Shown here piece by piece: positions 1 to 7,098 of a stretch of DNA of 58,401 nucleotides (its first letter is position 1; each line of letters starts with the position of its first letter). Below the pieces are notes generated by a model, which was not told the origin of the DNA, ran no database searches, and saw only the letters and a list, made by a program, of their open reading frames with translations. This DNA comes from Lactobacillales bacterium (GTDB lineage: Bacteria > Bacillota_I > Bacilli_A > RF39 > UBA660), in the NCBI GenBank assembly GCA_015059545.1, contig SVAG01000007.1, forward strand, positions 1-58,401. The letters run 5' to 3'. The translations under genes and the position numbers were made by a program.

Positions 1-63
1 TATGAATCTGATCCAAAACTTAAAGAAGAAATCAAAACAAAACAGGAATCATGTGCAGTGTGA
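1..63 (+). CDS. C-terminal end of an unidentified protein (partial)
   Basis: The first frame is open from base 1 and ends with TGA at 61-63, giving a 20-residue tail that ends QESCAV. The stop lies inside a strong hairpin, as it does for many genes here, which suggests this is a real gene end. The fragment is too short to identify. A second frame from ATG at 2 runs to about 136 but lacks this stop/terminator arrangement. It could be the tail of an element gene if the neighbouring spoIVA fragment marks an insertion boundary. Confidence 0.3.
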   Translation, partial: YESDPKLKEEIKTKQESCAV

Positions 64-73
64 TTCCTGTTTT
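39..73 (+). terminator. Rho-independent terminator
   Basis: A perfect 13-bp stem (39-51 with 61-73) closes a 9-base loop, and the descending arm ends in a T run at 70-74. It overlaps the stop codon of the partial gene on the left. Confidence 0.7.
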
Positions 74-94
74 TCCTTTATTTTCCTTGATTTT

Positions 95-199
95 TTATAT
101 GTTGGACTTTGCCGATTGTCCAACAGCCCCAACAACCCCTAAATATATATCACCACCTGTACGTTCTTTTATACTTCTTATAACGTCTATCTTTTCCAT
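95..199 (-). pseudogene. spoIVA: SpoIVA N-terminal fragment, breaks off at the P-loop
   Basis: This 34-codon reading frame begins MEKIDVIRS and contains ERTGGDIYLGVVGAV. That is close to the invariant start of SpoIVA, the spore-coat morphogenetic ATPase (Bacillus form: ERTGGDIYLGVVGAVRTGKS). After GAV the match ends: the frame reads GQSAKSNI and stops, so the Walker A Gly-Lys-Ser and the remaining ~460 residues are absent. An AGGGA ribosome site precedes the ATG, and a sigma-E-like promoter lies upstream. The sequence just past the break is richer in G+C than its surroundings and holds a GTTGGAC/GTCCAAC inverted repeat at 101-124. It may be a gene interrupted by an element lying to the left, a degenerate duplicate, or an assembly join. 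The SpoIVA identity of the first ~26 residues is strong; the cause of the break is unknown. Confidence 0.7.
101..124. repeat. Short inverted repeat at the spoIVA break point
   Basis: GTTGGAC (101-107) and GTCCAAC (118-124) flank a 10-base centre, exactly where similarity to SpoIVA ends. Such a dyad could be a recombinase core or a small hairpin; chance is possible. Confidence 0.4.
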
Positions 200-226
200 T
201 TAATCCCTACTTTCCATAATCACTAA

Positions 227-255
227 ACTATATGTTATTAAATTTAAATATATTC
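227..255 (-). promoter_or_regulatory. Candidate sigma-E promoter for the spoIVA fragment
   Basis: On the minus strand GAATATA (255-249) and CATATAGT (234-227) are separated by 14 bases. This resembles the sigma-E pattern (ATA-type -35, CATACAnT -10) that drives spoIVA in Bacillus. It is a match by eye only. Confidence 0.4.
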
Positions 256-257
256 AA

Positions 258-279
258 AAAAAACTGAAAATTCAGTTTT
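258..279 (-). terminator. Terminator of spoVIF
   Basis: AACTGAA and TTCAGTT form a short hairpin, followed on the minus strand by a run of eight T. It begins at the spoVIF stop codon. Confidence 0.6.
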
Positions 280-520
280 ATATCATTTTATCTATATCTT
301 TAGGGATATTATCATTTTGTACAGCACTTATTATTTTATCTTCTTTTTCTTTTGATATATCTCTTCCTGTTAATTTACCAAGTTCTTGTATTACTTCTCT
401 TAAGTTATTTTCATCTTTCATATCTCCTTGTTGTAATTTAGAAGCAAGACCTAAAATAGTATCTTTATTAACGTTTGTTTTTTTCTCAACTCTCTTAAAA
501 AAACTATCTGAAAAATTCAT
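278..520 (-). CDS. spoVIF: Stage VI sporulation protein F (SpoVIF)
   Basis: This 80-residue soluble protein begins MNFSDSFFKRVEKKTNVN and contains the family pattern: a phenylalanine-rich start, a VEKKTxV helix, LREVIQELGKLTGR and a C-terminal NDNIPKDIDKM. Bacillus SpoVIF (YjcC, about 86 residues) acts late in the mother cell and affects GerE-dependent coat gene expression and spore resistance. The start is supported by an AGGAGG site at 529-534. A sigma-K-like promoter lies directly upstream, fitting the late mother-cell control known for this gene. It lies next to another coat-related gene remnant (spoIVA) on the same strand. Confidence 0.82.
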   Translation of the reverse strand: MNFSDSFFKRVEKKTNVNKDTILGLASKLQQGDMKDENNLREVIQELGKLTGRDISKEKEDKIISAVQNDNIPKDIDKMI

Positions 521-539
521 ATTTTTATCCTCCTAATAT

Positions 540-567
540 TAGTGTATTCTTTTCTAAAAAATAGGTT
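540..567 (-). promoter_or_regulatory. Candidate sigma-K promoter of spoVIF
   Basis: The minus strand reads AACC (567-564), 15 bases, then AATACACTA (548-540). This fits the sigma-K pattern (AC-type -35, cATAnnnTA -10). Sigma-K control of spoVIF is known in Bacillus. Confidence 0.45.
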
Positions 568-830
568 ATCGTATAGTTTTAAAAAATTAAAAAAATTTAT
601 TTTTTAAAAAATGCAAAAATTAAAAAAATCAAAAAAATAGAAAAAAATATTTTTTAATAATTTGCAAACTGCTTGGAAAATAAAGGGTTTTTGGGAAATA
701 ATTAAAAATACAAAAATTAAAAAAATTAAAAATGTCAAAAAAATGAAAATTTCTTTTTTTAAAAAACGGCTAAAAATAAAGGTAAAATGAACTACCGAAC
801 AAATTTTCTGAAAATAATATCAAAAAGTTA
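568..830. other. AT-rich intergenic spacer
   Basis: No gene is visible. The stretch is mostly A-runs with two loosely similar segments (about 601-690 and 700-785), each carrying AAAAATTAAAAAAAT-like text and ending near AAATAAAGG. These may be remnants of a duplication. The promoter of nrdD follows directly. Confidence 0.5.
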
Positions 831-859
831 TTGACTTGCTATTTTTTTTGAGCTACAAT
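831..859 (+). promoter_or_regulatory. Sigma-A promoter of the nrdD operon
   Basis: TTGACT (831-836), a 17-base spacer, then TACAAT (854-859). I saw no clear NrdR box around it. Confidence 0.75.
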
Positions 860-885
860 TTAATTAGAAAATAGGAGGAAGTAAG

Positions 886-3171
886 ATGGTAGACGAATCA
901 GTAGAAACAAAATATGTAATTAAAAGAAATGGTAAAAAAGTAGATTTTGATGGTTCAAAAATCGCTATTGCTATAAAAAAAGGGTTTGATAGTGTAAAAG
1001 TAGAAGATGAAGAAAACAAATATACAGAAAAAGATATTCAAAAAATATATCAAGCAGTTATATCAAAAATTGAAAAATTAGAAAAATCTCAAGTTAAAAT
1101 TGAAGAAGTTCAAGATATGATTGAAGATGAATTAGAAAAAAAAGGATATGAAGATGTATATACTTCATTTAAAGAATATCGTGAAAGAAGAGCTAATTCA
1201 AGAAAATTATTCTTTGATGAAAAGAAAACTCATAAATTCTTAAAATCAATTGAAGGGCTTGGACTTAAATCAGCTGGTGAAGAAGATGCTAAAAGAGAAA
1301 ATGCAAATGTTGATGGAGATACTGCTATGGGTACAATGTTACAATATGGTAGTACAATATCAAAAGAATTTGCTAAATCATACTTAATGAAACCAAAATT
1401 TGCTAAAGCTCATGATGATGGAACAATTCACGTACATGATATGGACTTTATTCCAATGGGAACAACAACATGTATGCAAATAGAATTAGATAGACTATTT
1501 AAAAATGGGTTTTCTACAGGACATGGTCATTTAAGAAAACCAAACGATATAATGTCATATTCAGCACTTGCAGCTATTGCAATTCAATCAAATCAAAATG
1601 ATCAACATGGTGGACAAGCAATTCCTGCATTTGACTTCTATATGGCACCAGGAGTTTTAAAAACATTTAAAAAACAATTTAAACAAACAATATATGATTT
1701 ATTAGATTTTAGTGATTTAGTTTCATTTGTAAATATGGATAAAGTAGCCAAAGAAATCGATAAATTAAATTCTATAGATGTAGATATTACTATTTTTGAA
1801 AATTTCTATAAAGAATCTAGTACAGTAAAAAGAATATTTGAAAAAAGTTACGAAAAAGCACTACAAAAAACTAATAGAACAACATATCAAGCAATGGAAG
1901 CATTTGTACATAACTTAAATACAATGCATTCTAGAGCTGGTGCTCAAGTACCATTTTCATCAGTAAATTTTGGTACAGATACATCTAGCGAAGGAAGAAT
2001 GGTTATTAAAAACTTCTTACTTGCTACTGATGAAGGGCTTGGAAAAGGAGAAACTCCAATATTCCCAGTATCAATATTCAAAGTAAAAGAAGGAATAAAT
2101 TACAACAAAGAAGATAAAAACTATGATATGTTTAAATTAGCGTGTCAAGTTTCTGCTAAGAGATTATTCCCTAACTTCTCATTTATAGATGCTCCACATA
2201 ATCTTCCATATTATAAAGAAGGAGATTATAGAACAGAAGTAGGTTATATGGGATGTAGAACAAGAGTTATGAGTGATATTACTGATCCAGATAATGAAAC
2301 TACTGGAGGAAGAGGAAATTTATCATTTACATCAATTAACTTACCTAGAATAGCAATTAAACATGGTATCTGTTTAAAAGAAAGAGATAAGGCAGATATG
2401 AAAGGTTTCTATGAAGAACTAGAAGAAGTTATGGAACTTGTAAAAGATCAATTGCTTGAAAGATTTGAAATTCAATGTAATAAAAGATGTTACAACTTTC
2501 CATTCTTACTTGAACAAGGAATTTGGACAGATGGTGATAAATTAAAACCAACTGATAGACTTAGAAAAATATTAAAACACGGAAGTTTAACATTAGGATT
2601 TATTGGACTTGCAGAAAGTTTAAAAGCCTTAATTGGTAAACATCAAGCAGAAGATGAAGAAGCACAAAAACTAGGACTTGAAATAATTGGATTTATGAGA
2701 AATAAAGCTGATGAATTCTCAAAAAAATATAATTTAAACTTTGCTTTAATTGCAACTCCAGCAGAAGGATTATCAGGAAGATTTGTTGGAATAGATAGAG
2801 CTATATATGGAAAAATTAAAGGAGTTACTGATAGAGCTTATTATACAAACTCATTCCATGTGCCAGTTTATTATAATATAAGTATAAGTAAAAAAATAGA
2901 AATAGAAGCACCATATCATGCATTAACAAATGGTGGACATATTTCTTATATAGAATTAGACGGAGATACAGCATCTAATGTAGAAGCATTTGAAAGTATA
3001 ATAAGACTTATGAAAGAAGCAGGAATTGGATATGGAGCGATTAACCATCCAGTAGATAGAGATCCTGTTTGTGGATATGTAGGTGTTATTGGGGACGTAT
3101 GTCCTGGTTGCGGAAGAAAAGAATTTGAAAGTGTACCTTTAGAAAGGGTAAGAAATAATTGTAATTATTAG
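886..3171 (+). CDS. nrdD: Anaerobic ribonucleoside-triphosphate reductase, large part lacking a working radical site
   Basis: Class III ribonucleotide reductase, which makes deoxynucleotides without oxygen. The 761 residues carry an N-terminal ATP-cone (about 9-100) and the NrdD barrel with YGSTISKEFAKSYLMK, VHDMD and HSRAGAQVPFSSVN. The C-terminal zinc region reads DPVCGY...CPGCGRKE, so the first of four expected Cys is Asp. The protein then ends at ERVRNNCNY, where the glycyl-radical motif (RRITGYL in relatives) should lie; Asn replaces the radical Gly and nothing follows. The missing domain is encoded by the next small ORF. The start at 886 has an AGGAGG site at 873-878. Function presumably needs the small ORF and NrdG. 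Confidence 0.93.
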   Translation: MVDESVETKYVIKRNGKKVDFDGSKIAIAIKKGFDSVKVEDEENKYTEKDIQKIYQAVISKIEKLEKSQVKIEEVQDMIEDELEKKGYEDVYTSFKEYRERRANSRKLFFDEKKTHKFLKSIEGLGLKSAGEEDAKRENANVDGDTAMGTMLQYGSTISKEFAKSYLMKPKFAKAHDDGTIHVHDMDFIPMGTTTCMQIELDRLFKNGFSTGHGHLRKPNDIMSYSALAAIAIQSNQNDQHGGQAIPAFDFYMAPGVLKTFKKQFKQTIYDLLDFSDLVSFVNMDKVAKEIDKLNSIDVDITIFENFYKESSTVKRIFEKSYEKALQKTNRTTYQAMEAFVHNLNTMHSRAGAQVPFSSVNFGTDTSSEGRMVIKNFLLATDEGLGKGETPIFPVSIFKVKEGINYNKEDKNYDMFKLACQVSAKRLFPNFSFIDAPHNLPYYKEGDYRTEVGYMGCRTRVMSDITDPDNETTGGRGNLSFTSINLPRIAIKHGICLKERDKADMKGFYEELEEVMELVKDQLLERFEIQCNKRCYNFPFLLEQGIWTDGDKLKPTDRLRKILKHGSLTLGFIGLAESLKALIGKHQAEDEEAQKLGLEIIGFMRNKADEFSKKYNLNFALIATPAEGLSGRFVGIDRAIYGKIKGVTDRAYYTNSFHVPVYYNISISKKIEIEAPYHALTNGGHISYIELDGDTASNVEAFESIIRLMKEAGIGYGAINHPVDRDPVCGYVGVIGDVCPGCGRKEFESVPLERVRNNCNY

Positions 3172-3181
3172 GAGGAATATT

Positions 3182-3352
3182 ATGGAAAAAGTAGTTGGAG
3201 AAGGAGTAGGATTCGAAAGAATCAGAAGAATAACAGGATATCTTGCAGGAGATGTTAAAAGATTTAACAATGGAAAAAGAGCAGAAGAAAAAGATAGAGT
3301 AAAACATACAGGAGTTAAAGAAGTAATGAAAGCTTCTAAAGAAGCAGTATAA
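3182..3352 (+). CDS. Separate glycyl-radical domain of NrdD
   Basis: A 56-residue protein starts at ATG 3182 behind GGAGG (3171-3175), 10 bases after the nrdD stop and in another frame. It contains FERIRRITGYLAGD, the class III RNR glycyl-radical motif with Gly19, followed by RFNNGKRAEEKDRVKH, the usual C-terminus of formate-type NrdD. It therefore supplies the domain missing from the upstream protein, much as GrcA/YfiD supplies a spare radical domain to pyruvate formate-lyase. Its stop is 2 bases before nrdG, so all three are probably one transcript with coupled translation. Identity of the motif is certain; action in trans is inference. Confidence 0.85.
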   Translation: MEKVVGEGVGFERIRRITGYLAGDVKRFNNGKRAEEKDRVKHTGVKEVMKASKEAV

Positions 3353-3354
3353 TT

Positions 3355-3921
3355 ATGGAAATAAGATTAGCGGCTGATTTACAAAGTGATAGTATTGTAG
3401 ATGGTGAAGGAATCAGAACAGTTATTTGGACACAAGGATGTCCACATAATTGTTTTGGTTGCCATAATGCTTGTACTCATGATTTTAATGGTGGTGGATT
3501 AATAGATATAGAATATATAAAAGAAGAACTTTCTAATCTAAAAGCGCAAGATGGATTAACTTTTTCAGGAGGAGATCCAATGTGTCAACCAGAAGCATGT
3601 AATGAAATAGCTAAATTTGCTAAAGAACTTGATATGAATATTTGGTGTTATACTGGATATACATATGAACAATTAATAATTATGTCAAAAGCTAATAAAC
3701 ATATCATGGAATTTTTAAAGAACATTGATGTGTTAGTAGATGGTAAATTTGTATTGGAACTAAAAAGTAATGATGCAATATTTAGAGGTTCAACAAATCA
3801 AAGAATTATTGATGTACAAAAGAGTTTAGAAGAACAAAGAGTATGTTTAGTAGAAAAATATATTATAAGAGCAAAAGAAGAACAAATTAAATTTTGTCAT
3901 GAAAAATATTTGTTTGTATAA
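3355..3921 (+). CDS. nrdG: Anaerobic ribonucleotide reductase activating protein (radical SAM)
   Basis: This 188-residue radical-SAM activase makes the glycyl radical on NrdD using S-adenosylmethionine and a 4Fe-4S cluster. The cluster motif CX3CX2C is seen as C29, C33 and C36 in QGCPHNCFGC. The SAM-binding region TFSGGDPMCQPE follows, then the conserved WCYTGYTYEQL. Full length for the family. It starts 2 bases after the radical-domain ORF, so its likely substrate here is Gly19 of that small protein. A palindromic terminator follows immediately. Confidence 0.93.
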   Translation: MEIRLAADLQSDSIVDGEGIRTVIWTQGCPHNCFGCHNACTHDFNGGGLIDIEYIKEELSNLKAQDGLTFSGGDPMCQPEACNEIAKFAKELDMNIWCYTGYTYEQLIIMSKANKHIMEFLKNIDVLVDGKFVLELKSNDAIFRGSTNQRIIDVQKSLEEQRVCLVEKYIIRAKEEQIKFCHEKYLFV

Positions 3922-3950
3922 AATATTAGTTTAAACTAATATTTTTTTTA
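3921..3950 (+). terminator. Terminator of nrdD-nrdG
   Basis: A perfect palindrome (AATATTAGTTT with AAACTAATATT) is followed by eight T. It starts directly at the nrdG stop. Confidence 0.8.
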
Positions 3951-3980
3951 TTAAATAATATATTTTAATAGGTGATTTAA

Positions 3981-4748
3981 ATGAAAAATAGAATTCATTT
4001 AAAAAAAAGAAAAAATATATTTAAATTAAAAAAATATAATAAATATAAAATGTCTAAAAAAGATAAGATATTAGTAATAACAATAACAATTATAATATCC
4101 GTTATTTTTTGTATTAATTTAATTGGTAAAAGAATAACACCTATACTTATGACTTATGCTGAAAAAAAGGCAAAATCAATCGCAACTATTATGATTACAG
4201 AAGCAGTAAATAATAATGTATTTAAAGATATGAGTAAAGATGATTTATTTATTGAAACAAAAGATATTGATGGTAATATAGTATCAACTGATTTTAATCC
4301 AGTAGTTGTAAATACTGTTTTAAATAAAATAACTATATATGTACAAAATTATTTAGAACAATTAGAATCAGGAGGAATAGATGAGCTAGAACTTTCAAGT
4401 ACTATATTAAGTAGTTATGATTTAGAAAAATTAAAAAAAGGAATAATATATGAAATACCATCAGGTATAGTATTTAATAATTCATTAATATCTAATTTAG
4501 GACCTAAAATACCAGTTAGAATTAATTTAAATGGAGATGTTGTAACTGACATAAAAACAGAAGTAGAAAGTTATGGAATAAATAATGCGTTAATAAAGGT
4601 AAGTGTTAATATAAAAGTATATATGCAAGTAATAATACCATTTAAAACAAAAGAAATAGTAGTAGAAGCAAATATACCAGTAGTTATGAAATTAGTAGAA
4701 GGTAGTGTTCCATCATATTATTATCCTTTTTCTGGTACAAATGAATAA
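3981..4748 (+). CDS. yunB: Sporulation protein YunB
   Basis: This 255-residue protein has a basic N-terminus, one membrane segment (about 30-50) and an extracytoplasmic domain. It matches YunB in layout and in the C-terminal pattern IPVVMKLVEG then VPSYY. In Bacillus, yunB is expressed in the mother cell under sigma-E and contributes to spore formation; its biochemical role is not known. The start at 3981 has an AGGTGAT site. The next gene is yutD, close to yunB in Bacillus too, which supports the call. Confidence 0.8.
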   Translation: MKNRIHLKKRKNIFKLKKYNKYKMSKKDKILVITITIIISVIFCINLIGKRITPILMTYAEKKAKSIATIMITEAVNNNVFKDMSKDDLFIETKDIDGNIVSTDFNPVVVNTVLNKITIYVQNYLEQLESGGIDELELSSTILSSYDLEKLKKGIIYEIPSGIVFNNSLISNLGPKIPVRINLNGDVVTDIKTEVESYGINNALIKVSVNIKVYMQVIIPFKTKEIVVEANIPVVMKLVEGSVPSYYYPFSGTNE

Positions 4749-4779
4749 TAAATATGATATAATGTATTTAGGTGATACT

Positions 4780-5064
4780 ATGAATAAAGTAATAAACAAT
4801 ATAAATCTTAAACTAATAAAAAATTATAAGGAAGGATTTGATAAAGAAGAAATAGAAAATAAAATGACTGACTATTTTGATGATTATGACTATATAGTAG
4901 GAGATTGGTCATATGGTAAATTAAGATTAAAAGGATTCTGTAAAAAAGAAAATAAAAGATTAAATAAAATCAATGATTATGAAAATTTAGAAAATTATAT
5001 TAAAAAAGAATGTGCATACGATTGTAGATATTTTGTCTTAGAAAGGGTTTATGAGAGTAAATAA
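4780..5064 (+). CDS. yutD: YutD family protein
   Basis: A 94-residue cytoplasmic protein whose core YDYIVGDWSYGKLRLKGF and tail RYFVLERVY match the YutD family (DUF1027), of unknown function. The start is taken at ATG 4780, which has GGTGAT at 4771-4776; an upstream in-frame ATG at 4705 would overlap the end of yunB and has no ribosome site. TATAAT at 4758-4763 may give it its own promoter. Its position after yunB matches the Bacillus neighbourhood. Confidence 0.82.
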   Translation: MNKVINNINLKLIKNYKEGFDKEEIENKMTDYFDDYDYIVGDWSYGKLRLKGFCKKENKRLNKINDYENLENYIKKECAYDCRYFVLERVYESK

Positions 5065-5212
5065 AATAGATAATATTTCTAAAACTTATTTAAAATTAAA
5101 AAATAATAATCAAAATAAAAAGCAAGATAAAAAACAAGATAATAAAAATAGTTTTGAACAAGAATTTGAAAAAGAAAAGACTTTAAAAAAAGAAATTAGA
5201 AGAAAATTCTAA
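5051..5212 (+). CDS. Small charged hypothetical protein
   Basis: An ATG at 5051 overlaps the last 14 bases of yutD and opens a 53-residue frame rich in Lys, Asn, Gln and Glu, ending EIRRKF. There is only a weak purine stretch (AAAGGG) before the ATG, too close for a good ribosome site; translation could be coupled to yutD. I recognise no family. It may be a disordered protein or a chance frame in AT-rich sequence. Confidence 0.35.
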   Translation: MRVNKIDNISKTYLKLKNNNQNKKQDKKQDNKNSFEQEFEKEKTLKKEIRRKF

Positions 5213-5219
5213 TTTTTTT

Positions 5220-5248
5220 GTATACAAAAATATATTTTTTTCATAATA
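5220..5248 (+). promoter_or_regulatory. Candidate sigma-G/F promoter of spoVA
   Basis: GTATAC (5220-5225), 16 bases, then CATAATA (5242-5248) resembles forespore promoters. The spoVA operon is sigma-G controlled in Bacillus. Match made by eye. Confidence 0.45.
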
Positions 5249-5263
5249 AAAAAAGGTGATTAT

Positions 5264-5710
5264 ATGGAAAAAAATAAGTATCAAGAACTAGTAAAAAAAC
5301 ATACACCGAAAGAAAACAGATTATATAATGGAATGCTAGCATTCTTAGTAGGTGGATTAATGGGAGTTATAGGACAATTCTTAGTAGAATTTTATTCTAG
5401 CATTTTAGAAATTCCTACTAAAGAAGCTGGTACATTTATGATAATAACACTCATATTTATAGGATGTTTACTTACATGTTTTGGATTTTTTGATAAATGG
5501 GTTAATTTTGCAAAAGCAGGATTATTTGTGCCAATAACAGGCTTTGCCCATGCTATGCAAAGTGCAGCACTTGATTATAAAAAAGAAGGCTTAGTTACAG
5601 GAATAGGAGCTAGTATGTTAAAACTAACAGGTGCTGTAATAATATTTGGAGTAGTAAGTGCTTATGTTTTTGGACTTATTAGAATACTTTTATTTGGAGG
5701 GCAAGTATGA
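5264..5710 (+). CDS. spoVAC: Stage V sporulation protein AC
   Basis: This 148-residue membrane protein of the forespore inner membrane belongs to the SpoVA channel, which moves calcium-dipicolinate into the spore and out at germination. Hydrophobic segments lie near 25-50, 58-80 and 120-145. The family text GGLMGVIGQFL and GFAHAMQSAALDYKKEG is present. An AGGTGAT site precedes the start. Its last four bases overlap the start of spoVAD (ATGA), so the three spoVA genes form one coupled operon. Confidence 0.93.
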   Translation: MEKNKYQELVKKHTPKENRLYNGMLAFLVGGLMGVIGQFLVEFYSSILEIPTKEAGTFMIITLIFIGCLLTCFGFFDKWVNFAKAGLFVPITGFAHAMQSAALDYKKEGLVTGIGASMLKLTGAVIIFGVVSAYVFGLIRILLFGGQV

Positions 5711-6696
5711 CATTTAAATATAATAATGTATATATAAATGAAACAGCAACTATAACAGGACCATATGAAGCAAAAGGACCGCTTGGAACATATTTTGATA
5801 AAAGTTATGATGAATTTTATTTTGGAAAAAGAACATGGGAAGAAGCAGAATCCAAATTATTAGAAGATAGTGTAGATTTATTATTAAGTAAAATTGATAA
5901 AACAAAATTTGATATAGATTTATTTATATCAGGAGATTTATTAAATCAAATAACATCTTCATCATTTGCAGCTAATAATTTAAAAATACCATATCTAGGA
6001 ATATTTAGTGCATGTGCTAGTAGTGTAGAAGGACTAATAATTGGATCTAATATGATAGAATCAGGACAAATAAAAAATTGTATTTGCTCTGTTTCATCAC
6101 ATAATAATGCAGCTGAAAAACAATTTAGATATCCAGTAGAATATGGTGGACCGAAGCCTAAAACAACAACATTTACAACAACAGGAGGAGCAAGTGCTTA
6201 TCTATCAAGTAATAAAAGTAATATAAAGATAGAATCATCAACAGTAGGTATAGTAAATGACATGGGAATAAAAGATGCATATCAAATGGGAGCAGTAATG
6301 GCACCAGCTTGTGCAGATACACTTTATAGACATTTATTAGACACAAAACGAGATGTAAACTATTATGATTTAATATTAAGTGGAGATTTAGGTAAATATG
6401 GAAAAGATATACTAAAAGATTACATGAAACTAGAATATGGAATTGAACTTAATAACTATGATGATACAGCATGTATGATATTTGATATAAATAAACAACC
6501 TGTATATTCAGGAGGAAGTGGACCAGCTTGTGCGCCACTTGTAACTTACTCTTATATATTCGATTTAATGAAAAAGAAAAAACTAAATAAAGTATTAATG
6601 ATTGCCACAGGAGCACTTCTTTCTCAAACTAGTGCTAATGAAAAAAGATCAATACCTAGTATTGCTCATGCTATAAGTTTGGAGGTAGTAAAATGA
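5707..6696 (+). CDS. spoVAD: Stage V sporulation protein AD
   Basis: This 329-residue soluble SpoVA subunit has a thiolase-like fold and binds dipicolinic acid in Bacillus. Recognisable parts include TGPYEAKGPLG near the start, SACASSVEGL, the SSHNNAAEKQFRYP block and the C-terminal ATGALLS. Length is usual for the family. It overlaps spoVAC and spoVAE by four bases on each side, consistent with translational coupling. Confidence 0.95.
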   Translation: MTFKYNNVYINETATITGPYEAKGPLGTYFDKSYDEFYFGKRTWEEAESKLLEDSVDLLLSKIDKTKFDIDLFISGDLLNQITSSSFAANNLKIPYLGIFSACASSVEGLIIGSNMIESGQIKNCICSVSSHNNAAEKQFRYPVEYGGPKPKTTTFTTTGGASAYLSSNKSNIKIESSTVGIVNDMGIKDAYQMGAVMAPACADTLYRHLLDTKRDVNYYDLILSGDLGKYGKDILKDYMKLEYGIELNNYDDTACMIFDINKQPVYSGGSGPACAPLVTYSYIFDLMKKKKLNKVLMIATGALLSQTSANEKRSIPSIAHAISLEVVK

Positions 6697-7043
6697 TATA
6701 TTTAAATGCCTTTTTATTTGCTGGATTAGTATGTTTAATAGGACAAATAATATTAGATAATACTAAATTTACAGCAGGACATGTAACAACTTTATTTGTA
6801 GTAGTTGGAGCTTTCTTAGATACTTTTAGTTTATACGATAAATTTGTATTATGGGCCGGAGGAGGAGCTTTAGTTCCAATAACTAGCTTTGGACATTTAC
6901 TTATTCATGGTGCACTAGAAAAAGCAAATGAATATGGACTTATTGGACTTGCTATGGGAATGTTTGATTTAACAGCTACAGGAATAATATCAGCAATCGT
7001 AATATCATTCTTTTTGTCACTTATATTTAATCCAAAAAGTTAA
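6693..7043 (+). CDS. spoVAE: Stage V sporulation protein AE
   Basis: This 116-residue membrane protein of the SpoVA channel has hydrophobic segments near 3-20, 30-45 and 88-112, with TAGHVTTLFVVVGAFLDTF and TSFGHLLIHGAL as family signatures. The length matches the SpoVAEb type. It closes the spoVAC-AD-AE set; spoVAA, AB and AF are not in the window, so this is the minimal operon seen in many clostridia. Confidence 0.92.
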   Translation: MIYLNAFLFAGLVCLIGQIILDNTKFTAGHVTTLFVVVGAFLDTFSLYDKFVLWAGGGALVPITSFGHLLIHGALEKANEYGLIGLAMGMFDLTATGIISAIVISFFLSLIFNPKS

Positions 7044-7047
7044 ATAA

Positions 7048-7076
7048 TTGACTTCTAAATTAATTTTTTATATAAT
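7048..7076 (+). promoter_or_regulatory. Sigma-A promoter of the transglutaminase-like gene
   Basis: TTGACT (7048-7053), 17 bases, TATAAT (7071-7076). The predicted start site lies only about 15 bases before the ATG. Confidence 0.75.
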
Positions 7077-7098
7077 ACACCCGCTGAGGTGTATTTTT

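Noticed and set aside
3086-3307. 73-codon minus-strand frame across the nrdD/radical-domain junction
   Set aside because: It is antisense to a conserved radical motif and has no ribosome site.
7076-7096. Terminator hairpin (ATACACC with GGTGTAT) after spoVAE
   Set aside because: Its left arm overlaps a consensus -10 and the right arm is the ribosome site of the next gene; it would not be complete in that gene's mRNA. It might still end read-through from spoVA.
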